In this document: piece by piece, positions 27,121 through 35,800 of the stretch
Layout of the letters: each line of letters starts with the position of its first letter
Numbering within the stretch: the first letter of the stretch is position 1
Assembly (NCBI RefSeq): GCF_016881405.1
Contig: NZ_WOFE01000009.1
Coordinates: forward strand, 1-64,000
Source: Deefgea chitinilytica
GTDB taxonomy: Bacteria; Pseudomonadota; Gammaproteobacteria; Burkholderiales; Chitinibacteraceae
DNA: 64,000 bases
Direction of reading: 5' to 3'
Program-made: the position numbers and the translations under genes
Notes under the pieces: generated by a model
Seen by the model: only the letters and a program-made list of their open reading frames with translations
Database searches by the model: none
Told to the model about the DNA's origin: nothing

Positions 27121-28599
27121 ATGGCGGCGACAAATGGCGTAATGATGCAGTACTTTCATTGGTACAACCCCGCCGACGGCTCGCTGTGGGATGAAGTCAG
27201 CCGCAACGCCAGTGCCTTAGCCCAAGCCGGGATTACCGCACTGTGGCTACCGCCCGCCTACAAAGGCAGCCTTGGTGCAAATGATGTGGGTTATGCTGTT
27301 TACGATCTATACGACTTAGGTGAATTTGCACAAAAAGGCAGCATCCGCACCAAGTACGGCAGCAAAGCCCAATATCTCGCGGCAATTCAAGCCGCGCACA
27401 CAGCAGGTCTGCAAGTCTATGCGGATGCGGTACTGAATCACCGCATCGGCGGCGACATTGCCGAACCCTGCTGCGCCACACCGTTTCAGCAAAACAACCG
27501 CCTCAATCCTGCTGGGCCGATGCGCGAAATCAGCGCCTACACGCAATTTAATTTTGCCGCTCGGCAAGACCAATACTCCAATTTTCGCTGGAACCACACG
27601 CACTTTGACGCCGTTGATTACGATGCGCTCAATCCAAATGAACGCAACACGATTTACCTGCTCGCGGGCAAACAATTCGACGATGCCGTCGCGCTGGAGG
27701 CGGGCAATTACGCGTATTTAATGGGTTGTGATGTAGATTTTCAAAATCCGTCCGTGCAAGCCGAACTCATCGAATGGGGTAAATGGACACTCGACACCAC
27801 CGGCGTTGATGGCTTTCGCCTTGATGCAGTCAAACACATCGCCGCGTGGTTTTTCCCGACGTGGATAGACGCGATGGAACAACACACCGGTAAAGATTTA
27901 TTCGTCGTCGGCGAATACTGGACGCCGGACGTTGCCGAGCTCGTGGCCTACGTCGACCGCCTTGGCGGGCGAATCGCCGCTTTTGACGTGCCGCTACATT
28001 ACCAATTTCACACCGCTAGCCGCCAAGGCGCCGCCTATAACTTATGCCAACTGGGCTTTAATCATCTCAAACAACGCCGCCCCGATCATGTGGTGACCTT
28101 TGTCGACAATCACGACTCGCAGCCGCTGCAAGCCTTGGAATCGCCCGTAGAAGCGTGGTTCAAACCACTGGCGTATGCGTTTATTTTGCTGCGCCAGCAC
28201 GGCTATCCGTGCATTTTCTACGCTGATTATTACGGCGCAGAATATTGTGATGCCGATAAAAGCGGTGATATCCAGCAGATTCAGTTAGTCAGCCATCGCT
28301 TTCTAATCGATCGTTTCCTGCACGCTCGACAGCATTATGCCTACGGCGAACAAATTGATTATTTTGACTTTCCCAACTGCATCGGCTGGACGCGCTTGGG
28401 CGACGTTGACCATCCTAAAGCAATGGCAGTCGTGATGAGCAATAGTCTCGCTGGCTACAAACGCATGTATGTTGGCCAAGCCAACGCCCGTTTTGACGAT
28501 CACACAGGACATCACAACGAGCCCGTCCGCAGCAATCTTGATGGCTGGGCCAGCTTCCCCTGCCCAGCAGGGTCGGTTTCGGTGTGGTTGCAGCACTAA
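27121..28599 (+). CDS. amyA: Cytoplasmic alpha-amylase (GH13_5)
   Basis: A 492-residue GH13 enzyme without a signal peptide. The conserved regions are YADAVLNHRIGGD (region I), GVDGFRLDAVKHI with the nucleophile Asp (region II), FVVGEYW with the general acid Glu (region III), and FVDNHDSQP (region IV). The N-terminus NGVMMQYFHWYNPADGSLW is characteristic of AmyA/BLA-like cytoplasmic amylases. It hydrolyses alpha-1,4-glucans, probably intracellular glycogen or imported maltodextrin. ATG at 27121 follows GGAG. It is monocistronic. Confidence 0.93.
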   Translation: MAATNGVMMQYFHWYNPADGSLWDEVSRNASALAQAGITALWLPPAYKGSLGANDVGYAVYDLYDLGEFAQKGSIRTKYGSKAQYLAAIQAAHTAGLQVYADAVLNHRIGGDIAEPCCATPFQQNNRLNPAGPMREISAYTQFNFAARQDQYSNFRWNHTHFDAVDYDALNPNERNTIYLLAGKQFDDAVALEAGNYAYLMGCDVDFQNPSVQAELIEWGKWTLDTTGVDGFRLDAVKHIAAWFFPTWIDAMEQHTGKDLFVVGEYWTPDVAELVAYVDRLGGRIAAFDVPLHYQFHTASRQGAAYNLCQLGFNHLKQRRPDHVVTFVDNHDSQPLQALESPVEAWFKPLAYAFILLRQHGYPCIFYADYYGAEYCDADKSGDIQQIQLVSHRFLIDRFLHARQHYAYGEQIDYFDFPNCIGWTRLGDVDHPKAMAVVMSNSLAGYKRMYVGQANARFDDHTGHHNEPVRSNLDGWASFPCPAGSVSVWLQH

Positions 28600-28672
28600 A
28601 GCCATCAATCTCACCTAGCTCTAAGACATAAGTTAGCTACACTCAAGTTTTAGACGCTTCATTGATTCAACT

Positions 28673-29410
28673 ATGCGCTCACTCTGCTCTTACCTTGGCA
28701 TGTTATGCATCAGTGCACCACTCTATGCTGCACCGACACTGACTATCGCATTAGGCGAAACAAAAATGCCGTATGTTTCAGCAGAAACGCAAAGCGGCAT
28801 TGAATACGACATTACCAAGCAAGCGCTCAACCTTGCTGGCTATCAAGTAAAGATCGATTTCTTGCCCAATAAACGCGCCCAGCTCAAATTACAAGAAGGC
28901 CAGCTTGATGCCGCCATAGGCAATACTGGTCAATACCTTTCTGATCCCTATATTGCCTACCAAAATATGGCAATAACACTATGTAAGCGTCAAATTCTCA
29001 TCAATTCAGTACCCGAATTGGCCGCCTTTCAAGTGGCGGCATTCCATAATGCCAATCAATATTTGGGGGCTGAATTTGCGAAAATAGCCAGCAACAAAAG
29101 TAATTACCGCGAACTTTCACCGCAACAACTCATGAATCGCATGCTCTTAGCCGCGCATATCGATGTCGCAATTAGTGATATCAATATTTTTAAGCACGAA
29201 CACGAAATATTAGACCCGAGCGCAAATCACACCCTATGCCCTTTTGCAATTTTCCCGCCTACCAAATATCACCTTGCCTTTCGAGATCCCAGCGCACGGG
29301 ATCGATTTAACGTAGCACTCAAAACTTTACGTGAGCAGGGGTTTTACGAACAACTTGCGAAAAAATACGGTATGCCACTTGATCATCACCAGCCTTATTT
29401 CAAACCCTAA
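28673..29410 (+). CDS. Periplasmic solute-binding protein, family 3 (orphan)
   Basis: A 245-residue protein with a short signal peptide (cleavage after LYAA, near residue 19) and an SBP_bac_3 outline: LTIALGETKMPYVSAETQSGIEYDITKQAL, then GQLDAAIGNTG and the last helix LREQGFYEQLAKKYGM. Sequence between is divergent, so the ligand is unknown. It is the third orphan binding protein in this stretch and sits upstream of, and convergent with, a LysE exporter. Confidence 0.75.
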   Translation: MRSLCSYLGMLCISAPLYAAPTLTIALGETKMPYVSAETQSGIEYDITKQALNLAGYQVKIDFLPNKRAQLKLQEGQLDAAIGNTGQYLSDPYIAYQNMAITLCKRQILINSVPELAAFQVAAFHNANQYLGAEFAKIASNKSNYRELSPQQLMNRMLLAAHIDVAISDINIFKHEHEILDPSANHTLCPFAIFPPTKYHLAFRDPSARDRFNVALKTLREQGFYEQLAKKYGMPLDHHQPYFKP

Positions 29411-29484
29411 TCCGTAAAGAACAGTTCAGCGAATCACATGACCGCAGCGAGCCACACTGGCGCGATTGCACTTGCCGCCAGATT

Positions 29485-29535
29485 GGGCGTATACCTATAC
29501 AGCCATTTAATATCAATGCTTTTATAGTAATACCC
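29485..29535. repeat. Palindromic intergenic element
   Basis: GGGCGTATACCTATA ... TATAGTAATACCC are imperfect inverted arms around a core with ACAGCCAT and ATATCAATGCT, shared with the 38857 element in reverse. It lies between convergent genes and ends 6 bp from the LysE-family stop codon. Confidence 0.55.
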
Positions 29536-29541
29536 AATACA

Positions 29542-30147
29542 TCAAACCAGAGAAACCAACTCATCGTACAACAAATAAAACGCCGTCAATGCCATCAGCG
29601 TGGCCATAGTGCCGTTGAAGATTTTTAGATTTCTTAGCTCCAATAAATGATGGCGTAATGCATCACCCAACCATGCCCAAACGGCAATACAAGGTAAATT
29701 AATCGCCGCGCACAGCAGCGCCAAGCTCAAAGCCGCTTGCCCATTTTGTTGGCCAGCCGGCAAAAATAAAATCACCGTATTGAGCACCATCACCCATGCT
29801 TTAGGATTGATCCACTGAAAGGCCGCCGCTGCGATGAACGACATGGGTCGGGCAACTTCTTTGCCCTCTGGTGACGCTGAACGCCAGATTTTCCACGATA
29901 ACCACAGCAAATAACCACAGCCGATCACCGCCAAAATCGGGCGAACACTGCCGAGCATTGCCATAATCCACGCCAAAAATAAACCGACCAAAAACACTTG
30001 TAGCGCATGGCCTAAGCTAATGCCGAGCATATGCGGCAGCGTACGACGAAAGCCGAAATTACCGCCCGACGCGGCGAGCATCAGATTATTCGGCCCCGGC
30101 GTGACCGACATAATCGCCACATAAGTAAGAAATGCAAAATTAAGCAC
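29542..30147 (-). CDS. LysE/RhtB-family amino-acid exporter
   Basis: A 201-residue inner-membrane protein with six predicted helices. The signature VTPGPNNLMLAASGGNFGFRRTLPHMLGIS is the LysE/RhtB N-terminal motif. Length is normal. Substrates in the family are amino acids and related compounds; no evidence here fixes which. GTG at 30147 follows GAGG. It is a single gene. Confidence 0.9.
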   Translation of the reverse strand: MLNFAFLTYVAIMSVTPGPNNLMLAASGGNFGFRRTLPHMLGISLGHALQVFLVGLFLAWIMAMLGSVRPILAVIGCGYLLWLSWKIWRSASPEGKEVARPMSFIAAAAFQWINPKAWVMVLNTVILFLPAGQQNGQAALSLALLCAAINLPCIAVWAWLGDALRHHLLELRNLKIFNGTMATLMALTAFYLLYDELVSLV

Positions 30148-30342
30148 AAGCGCCTCGCTTCAAGAATAAGCGTTGATAGTAGGCAGTATTCGGCGAGCAT
30201 TACAGTGGCATTCCGACTTCAATTTGACCGATACAGTATCAAAAACCAACGATTACAGTTGCAACTGTTATTGTTAATTCCACAAATGGAACCAAGCCAG
30301 CGCCGCTTGGTCTAGTACTGATCTATTGATTGTGAGCGCATC

Positions 30343-31308
30343 ATGCAAATAGCCCAACAACAAGCGATTTTAACTATTGCCCTGCTGGCCGCCTTTGCCG
30401 ACGGCCATAACGATGAACGGGAACGCGAGCATATTCGCGGGCTGGCGCAGTCTTTGGGGCAAGATAGCGGGCTGGATTTCAGCCGTCTGTATCAGGATGT
30501 GTTATTTAAACGCGTCGATCTCGCCAGTGTCTGCGCGCAATTGACCGACCCTGCCGAACGGCAATTTGCCTATGAAATGGCCGTCTGCGTCTGCGATGCC
30601 GACGGCAGCACCAGCGCGGCGGAAAGCGCTTTTTTAGCTGATTTAAAAATCCGCCTCGCGCAAGCGACCGTTCCTACATCAACCTTATTCCAGCGCGATG
30701 CCGATACGCTCGCCAAAGCGGGGCAAAGCATCGTGCCAATCCAAAGCGCAACGCCGCTGGCGCAGCAAGTGCCAAACAGTGCGGCCATAGTCAATACCGC
30801 CGAAATTGACAGCAGTATTTTGAAAGCGTCGATTTTAAATGGCGCGCTCGAGCTATTGCCGCAAACGTGGGCGTCGGTGGCGATTATTCCGCTGCAAATC
30901 AAGCTGGTGTACAACATCGGCCAACGCTATGGCTACGAACTCGATCAAGGACATATTCGCGAGTTTATTTCGACGGTGGGCGTGGGACTGACTTCGCAAT
31001 ACCTCGAACAATTTGGCCGTAAATTGATGGGTGGCTTGTTTGGTAAAGTTGGCGGCAAATGGGGCAAAACGATAGGCGGTGCAGCAACCGGCATGGCATT
31101 TTCTTTTGCCAGCACCTATGCGCTAGGCCAAGTGGCGAAACGCTATTACGCAGGAGGCCGCACCATGAGCGCCGACTTGCTCAAGCAAACTTTCCAAGAA
31201 ACACTGGCACCAGCCAAAGATTTGCAAACCAAATACCTACCCGAAATCCAGCAACGCGCCAGTACACTCAACGCCGCGGAGATTATGGCGCTGGTTAAGG
31301 GCAAATAA
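30343..31308 (+). CDS. TerB-like / DUF697-type membrane-associated protein
   Basis: A 321-residue protein. The first ~110 residues form a TerB-like helical domain with paired acidic motifs AFADGHNDEREREHI and CVCDADGSTSAAESAFL. The second half (about 165-290) resembles DUF697: LPQTWASVAIIPLQIKLVYNIGQRYGYELD and a glycine-rich amphipathic region FGKVGGKWGKTIGGAATG. TerB domains bind metal ions and occur in stress and phage-resistance contexts, but no ter genes lie nearby, so the role is open. ATG at 30343. Confidence 0.7.
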   Translation: MQIAQQQAILTIALLAAFADGHNDEREREHIRGLAQSLGQDSGLDFSRLYQDVLFKRVDLASVCAQLTDPAERQFAYEMAVCVCDADGSTSAAESAFLADLKIRLAQATVPTSTLFQRDADTLAKAGQSIVPIQSATPLAQQVPNSAAIVNTAEIDSSILKASILNGALELLPQTWASVAIIPLQIKLVYNIGQRYGYELDQGHIREFISTVGVGLTSQYLEQFGRKLMGGLFGKVGGKWGKTIGGAATGMAFSFASTYALGQVAKRYYAGGRTMSADLLKQTFQETLAPAKDLQTKYLPEIQQRASTLNAAEIMALVKGK

Positions 31309-31313
31309 CCAAA

Positions 31314-31362
31314 GGGTATTGCTTGAAAGCAAATAGTTAAAAATACTTAGCAAGCAATACCC
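31314..31362. repeat. Palindromic intergenic element, perfect 12-bp arms
   Basis: GGGTATTGCTTG (31314-31325) and CAAGCAATACCC (31351-31362) enclose a 25-nt AT-rich core. It lies 5 bp after one stop codon and 3 bp before the other, filling the space between convergent genes. Confidence 0.75.
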
Positions 31363-31365
31363 GTG

Positions 31366-32877
31366 CTATATTTCCACTTCTCGATTGCGAGTCGCCACCT
31401 TATGCCGATACATTCGCTGGTCAGCCAACTGCAATAACTCGCTGACACTCTGAGCCTCAGCCGGATAGCTGGCGATACCAATACTGGCAGACAATGTTAA
31501 AGTTTGTGCTTGCCAAATAAATGGCGGCGCTAGAGCGTCCAACAAAGCTTGCCGCAACGCCGCGCAGCGCTCCTGATCGCTCAAACCGAGCACCAAAATC
31601 GCAAATTCATCCCCGCCCCAACGCGCGACCAAGTCTTGGCTGCGCACGGTACGACGCAAGCGCTGCGCCACTTCGAGCAGCACCGCATCTCCAGCTAAGT
31701 GACCATATTGATCATTAATCGGTTTGAAATAGTCTAAATCGAGATACACCAAGGTGAAGGGCGTCTCACTTTGACTGGCTATGCTCATCCGTTGATCAAA
31801 GTTTTGTCGATTCGCGCAGCGCGTTAAACGATCTTGCGTCGCCCAGCGGTGCAGCTGATTTTTATGCCGTTGTACCGTAATTCGCCGCAAGCGTTCACTG
31901 TACTGCCAGCGCAGTGCCAGCAATAAAACCAGTAACAAAAATGCCGCCATCATCAGCGGTACCATGCCCAACCAGCTCTGCCAACGCAATTGTTGCTGCG
32001 TGTATAATTTAAACGGCTGCGAATCCGAGGCGATCGGCGAAGCGATTTCAATCTGAGGTAATAAGCGATCCAGCCATGCCAAGGAACCCGCAGCGCGCAC
32101 ATTAAATAGTTCTACTTGTGCTGCGTTGGCGACGCCAATGTATTCCATCCGTACTTGCCAGCCCGGCGGGAAATCTTGCAATTTCGCGATGATATCTTTG
32201 GCTTTAATCACTAAGCCAGCATATAAGGGCCAACTGGAATCTGGATTTTGTCCTCCCAGCTGATAGACCGGGATAGTTAGGCCATATGCAATGTCTCCCT
32301 CAATCAAACGAAAAGGCCCCGTACTCCAGCCTTTTACCTGTTGACCTGAATTCTGTAACTGCGGACTTAAAAAGTGCACCGCATTGACGTCCAAACCCAG
32401 CACTTGCTCTGCTTCGCGCGGTAATGGCGCCATAAATACAATCGGAAAGTGCACCGCACTCACTTTCAGCGGCAACGATTTACGGGTTTTATCATAATCA
32501 AAATCATGCACCTGAAACCCACGGTAACCCGCAGCACGCATCGTCCGCTCCAGCCCTGCGACTTCAGAATGCGTCACGCGCTGCACCGTTTGTAAGCAAT
32601 AAATGTGTGGATTGCGTTTTAATAACAACTCGGCAAATGGCCGAATTGTTTTGTCTTGCGTCAATGTGAGTCGAGATTGAAATGCGGCAAAACTTTCTAA
32701 CACCGTGTCGGCCTGCGCTTGCAGCTGGGCAATTTGCTGCGCGATTTGATTGTGCTTTTGCGTATGCAAAATATGCTGATTTTGCCACCAAAACAAAGTG
32801 TAAAGACTATAACTGAGTAGCAGTAAAGCCAGCCATGCCAAATAAATAAAACGCTTTGATTTGAGGGGCTTAGGCAT
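31366..32877 (-). CDS. Diguanylate cyclase with CHASE-type periplasmic sensor
   Basis: A 503-residue inner-membrane c-di-GMP synthase. TM1 (about 10-30), a periplasmic CHASE-like domain (about 40-290), TM2 (about 300-325) and a C-terminal GGDEF domain. The active site is intact (GGDEF, residues 421-425; KPINDQYGHLAGD upstream), and an inhibitory I-site RSQD lies at 412-415, five residues before it. So it should make c-di-GMP and be product-inhibited. The sensor's ligand is unknown. It is monocistronic. Confidence 0.92.
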   Translation of the reverse strand: MPKPLKSKRFIYLAWLALLLLSYSLYTLFWWQNQHILHTQKHNQIAQQIAQLQAQADTVLESFAAFQSRLTLTQDKTIRPFAELLLKRNPHIYCLQTVQRVTHSEVAGLERTMRAAGYRGFQVHDFDYDKTRKSLPLKVSAVHFPIVFMAPLPREAEQVLGLDVNAVHFLSPQLQNSGQQVKGWSTGPFRLIEGDIAYGLTIPVYQLGGQNPDSSWPLYAGLVIKAKDIIAKLQDFPPGWQVRMEYIGVANAAQVELFNVRAAGSLAWLDRLLPQIEIASPIASDSQPFKLYTQQQLRWQSWLGMVPLMMAAFLLLVLLLALRWQYSERLRRITVQRHKNQLHRWATQDRLTRCANRQNFDQRMSIASQSETPFTLVYLDLDYFKPINDQYGHLAGDAVLLEVAQRLRRTVRSQDLVARWGGDEFAILVLGLSDQERCAALRQALLDALAPPFIWQAQTLTLSASIGIASYPAEAQSVSELLQLADQRMYRHKVATRNREVEI

Positions 32878-33243
32878 TTTCTTTCATGGCGCGAAAATTG
32901 TATCCGTCGATAGTATCAACACTTGTAATATAAAGTAAGTATTTTAATAATTTAGACCACCATCAGCATGAATTTGCCAATGACGTTTGTTTATGTTTTG
33001 CCCTGAGGCTCGCCTCGAAGCGCTCCACATCGGGGATCAAAGACGACAAACCTGATGGAGAAACAGCACCACTGAATAAATCGAGTAAATCACCTTTACC
33101 ACAAGCTGCAACAGCGTACCGCAATACGATTACCTGCCAACGTGTGAGCAAAGGCACCTTCGTTTTGGTATTTTTTGATAGCAAGATGGCATAAATCTAT
33201 GGTCTGATGATGGCATCAACTGCAAAGACAACAGGAATCAATC
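32878..33243. other. Intergenic region with a doubtful small ORF
   Basis: This 366-bp gap lies between divergent genes. On the minus strand, 32963-33184 is open for 73 codons from a TTG, including LLTRWQVIVLRYAVAACGKG and a C-terminal LIPDVERFEASLRAKH; it looks protein-like but has no clear Shine-Dalgarno and no family I recognise. Otherwise the region holds promoters I cannot assign. Confidence 0.35.
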
Positions 33244-33891
33244 ATGAAACGTGCTTTATTACCGAGTTTATTAGCTTTAAGTCTGGCGATCACTGGTTGC
33301 TCAAATATGTCGACGACTGAAAACACCCTGCTGGGCGCGCTCGGCGGTGCCGCCGTCGGCGCAGGGATTAGTAAAGCGTCCAAAGGCCATCACACAGGCC
33401 GCGATGCTGCGATTGGTGCCGCGGCGGGCGCACTAGGCGCGTATTTATGGTCGTCAAATATGGAAAAGCAAAAACAAGCGATGGAACAAGCCACCCAAGG
33501 CACTGGGATCGAAGTGAGCCAAACGCCAAATAATGAATTAAAAATCGAAATTCCTGCTGATTTCTCATTTGATGTGGGTAAAGCAAATATCAAACCGAAT
33601 ATGCAGCCCGTACTCAATCGTCTGGCGCAAACCTTGAATCAAAACCCGGTAACTCAAGTGCGTATTGTCGGCCATACCGACAGCACGGGTACGGATGCGA
33701 TCAATAATCCATTATCAGTGAATCGTGCCGCTGCAACGCGTAACTACCTTGCAGGTTTGGGTGTGGCTAGTCAGCGGATGAGCATTGACGGCGTGGGGGC
33801 AACTCAACCAATCGCAAGTAATGATTCTGCTGCTGGTCGTGCGCAAAATCGTCGTGTTGAAATTTTCGTTGCCGAGCCCGCACAAAAGTAA
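33244..33891 (+). CDS. OmpA-family lipoprotein with glycine-zipper domain
   Basis: A 215-residue outer-membrane lipoprotein. The lipobox is ITGC (Cys near residue 19). A glycine-zipper segment follows (LLGALGGAAVGAGISKASKG and AAIGAAAGALGAYLW, about 28-70), then an OmpA_C peptidoglycan-binding domain (about 100-210) with FDVGKANIKPNMQPVL, VRIVGHTDSTG and RAQNRRVEIFV. It resembles YiaD/Pal-like proteins that tether the outer membrane to the wall. ATG at 33244 follows AGGA. It is monocistronic with a terminator at 33.91 kb. Confidence 0.93.
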   Translation: MKRALLPSLLALSLAITGCSNMSTTENTLLGALGGAAVGAGISKASKGHHTGRDAAIGAAAGALGAYLWSSNMEKQKQAMEQATQGTGIEVSQTPNNELKIEIPADFSFDVGKANIKPNMQPVLNRLAQTLNQNPVTQVRIVGHTDSTGTDAINNPLSVNRAAATRNYLAGLGVASQRMSIDGVGATQPIASNDSAAGRAQNRRVEIFVAEPAQK

Positions 33892-33905
33892 GGCAATCCT
33901 AAAAC

Positions 33906-33945
33906 AAAAAGCCCCACACAAAACCTTCATGTGGGGCTTTTTTTA
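33906..33945 (+). terminator. Terminator of the OmpA-family lipoprotein gene
   Basis: Stem AAAAAGCCCCACA / TGTGGGGCTTTTT with an 11-nt loop and a seven-T run, 15 bp after the stop. Confidence 0.9.
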
Positions 33946-34121
33946 TTAGGGTCTGTCAAAATCAATATGCCACACTCCATTAGCTCCAGCTAGATACTCT
34001 ATTTCGATTTGATTTATAGTTCAGTGGCTAAACAAAAACCCGTATAGATTGAATGGCCTACCTCGCCATTTACATTTAAATAAACCAACCAATCGAATAG
34101 CCTGATTTGGAATCTTCAAAA

Positions 34122-34652
34122 ATGAAACGCAACCCCATGTTTTTGCGTAGCATCCCGCTCGGACTTGCTGCACTACTTTCAGTATTGTCATCCTCTGCTT
34201 GGGCAATGGCGGGCATGGAAGAACAAATCGCTGATGTCATGGTCTGGGTCGTCATCATTTTAGTGCCGCTGGCCGCGATATATTTGTTCTGGAAAGTCCA
34301 TGTATTACCGGAAGTGATTGCTGAAAAGCGGCATCATCCACAAAAAGGCGCGATTCAAGTGCTTTGCTTGTTGTCACTGGCGTTTGGCGGGATGTTGTGG
34401 CCGATTGCATGGTTGTGGGCGTTCACCAAGCCGGTTACTTACAAAGCCGCCTACGGTACCGATAAGCATGATGATTATTTCCTCAAGCCCGATGGCGAGC
34501 ATGGAAATAAACCAATGGATTTAGCGATCGTCGATGATGAAATCATGCTGCTGAAAGAAAAAATGGAAGGCTTGAGCAAAAAGCGCGAGCTGATTTTAGC
34601 TAAGCAAGCGTCAACTCAAACGAGCCATACAGAAGGAAACAGCCATGCTTGA
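34122..34652 (+). CDS. DUF3302 (YiaW-like) inner-membrane protein
   Basis: A 176-residue protein of the DUF3302 family. An N-terminal signal-like helix (to AWAMAG), two membrane helices (VWVVIILVPLAAIYLFW and VLCLLSLAFGGMLWPIAWLWAF), and a cytoplasmic coiled-coil tail (IVDDEIMLLKEKMEGLSKK). In enterobacteria the homologue YiaW pairs with the HlyD-like YiaV, as here. ATG at 34122 is preferred over TTG at 34107. The stop overlaps the next gene by 8 bp, so the pair is translationally coupled. Confidence 0.82.
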   Translation: MKRNPMFLRSIPLGLAALLSVLSSSAWAMAGMEEQIADVMVWVVIILVPLAAIYLFWKVHVLPEVIAEKRHHPQKGAIQVLCLLSLAFGGMLWPIAWLWAFTKPVTYKAAYGTDKHDDYFLKPDGEHGNKPMDLAIVDDEIMLLKEKMEGLSKKRELILAKQASTQTSHTEGNSHA

Positions 34653-35787
34653 AATTATTATCGGCGGTTATGCATTTCTAGTTTGGCTGCTGTGCATCAA
34701 ACTCAAAGTGATTCCTTGGAATATTAAAACCCAAGTCGGCGCAGTCAGCGGTGGTTTGGCTTTGGCTGCGACGATTATTCTAACCATCAATGTAGTAACA
34801 CCGTCATCAAGTGATGTACGGGCGATTAATTATGTGGTGGAAGTGGTGCCACGTGTATCCGGTACAGTGACCCGTGTGGCGATTGAAGGCAATCAACGCT
34901 TGAAAAAAGGCGATGTTTTACTTGAAATCGACAGCACACCATATCGCTTGAAAGTGAAGCAGCTCGAAGCCCAAGTGGCAGATGCAACCGCATCAGCAAA
35001 AACGCTATGGCAAGATTTAGACAGCGCGAAAACCCAAACCATTGCCGCACAAGCGCATTTGGACTTGATGAAAAAACGGCTAGGCCAAGCCCAAGAGTTG
35101 GCCAAAGCAGGGGCAGGTAATCAGTTTGACGTGGAAAACTTCGCGACCGAAGTGAAAAAAGCCGAGTCTTCGGTAGCGAATGCAAAAACCGCAGAAGCGC
35201 GCGTGACGACCAAGCTTGAAGCAGTAGTGGGTCCTGATATCGCTAGCGTCGCGCAAATCAAAGCGCAACTTGAGGCGGCCAAATACGATTTGGAATCGAC
35301 CATCATTCGCGCGCCAACCGATGGTTATGCCGTCAACGTGGCTGTTCGCCCAGGTAATTTTTTGACCGCAATGCCATTTCGCCCGGCGATGAGCTTTGTT
35401 GAACACGAGCAGCGCATCGTGGCGTTCTTTGAGCAAAATGAATTACGTTTTATCAAACCGGGCGATAAAGCGGAAATTGCATTCAAAACGCTGCCAGGTG
35501 ATGTGGTGCGAGCCAAAGTAGACTCTATCGTTTGGGCAAATTCACAAGGCCAAACAATGCAAAGTGGCGCGGTACCGAATATGCCAATGGAGCATTTAAA
35601 CGCGCCGCTAGCGCAAAAATTTGCGGTTAAATTAACAATTAATCCAGAAAACAAACCATTCATTCCAATGGGTGCACGTGGTGGTGCGGCGGTTTATACC
35701 GAGAAATTAGCACCGTTGCACTTATTAAGAATGGTGATGATTCGTGCTCAATCGCTGATGAATTATCTCGTACTGAAACTGCACTAA
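34645..35787 (+). CDS. HlyD-family membrane-fusion protein (YiaV/EmrA-like)
   Basis: A 380-residue periplasmic adaptor anchored by N-terminal membrane segments. It has the biotinyl-lipoyl halves VEVVPRVSGTVTRVAIEGNQRLKKGDVLLEID and APTDGYAVNVAVRPGNF flanking an alpha-helical hairpin (about 105-205). It should bridge an inner-membrane transporter and an outer-membrane channel; the channel gene follows after 13 bp, but the only inner-membrane partner in the operon is the DUF3302 protein. The overlapping start with the upstream gene supports one operon. Confidence 0.9.
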   Translation: MLEIIIGGYAFLVWLLCIKLKVIPWNIKTQVGAVSGGLALAATIILTINVVTPSSSDVRAINYVVEVVPRVSGTVTRVAIEGNQRLKKGDVLLEIDSTPYRLKVKQLEAQVADATASAKTLWQDLDSAKTQTIAAQAHLDLMKKRLGQAQELAKAGAGNQFDVENFATEVKKAESSVANAKTAEARVTTKLEAVVGPDIASVAQIKAQLEAAKYDLESTIIRAPTDGYAVNVAVRPGNFLTAMPFRPAMSFVEHEQRIVAFFEQNELRFIKPGDKAEIAFKTLPGDVVRAKVDSIVWANSQGQTMQSGAVPNMPMEHLNAPLAQKFAVKLTINPENKPFIPMGARGGAAVYTEKLAPLHLLRMVMIRAQSLMNYLVLKLH

Positions 35788-35800
35788 GGAATACGAGACA

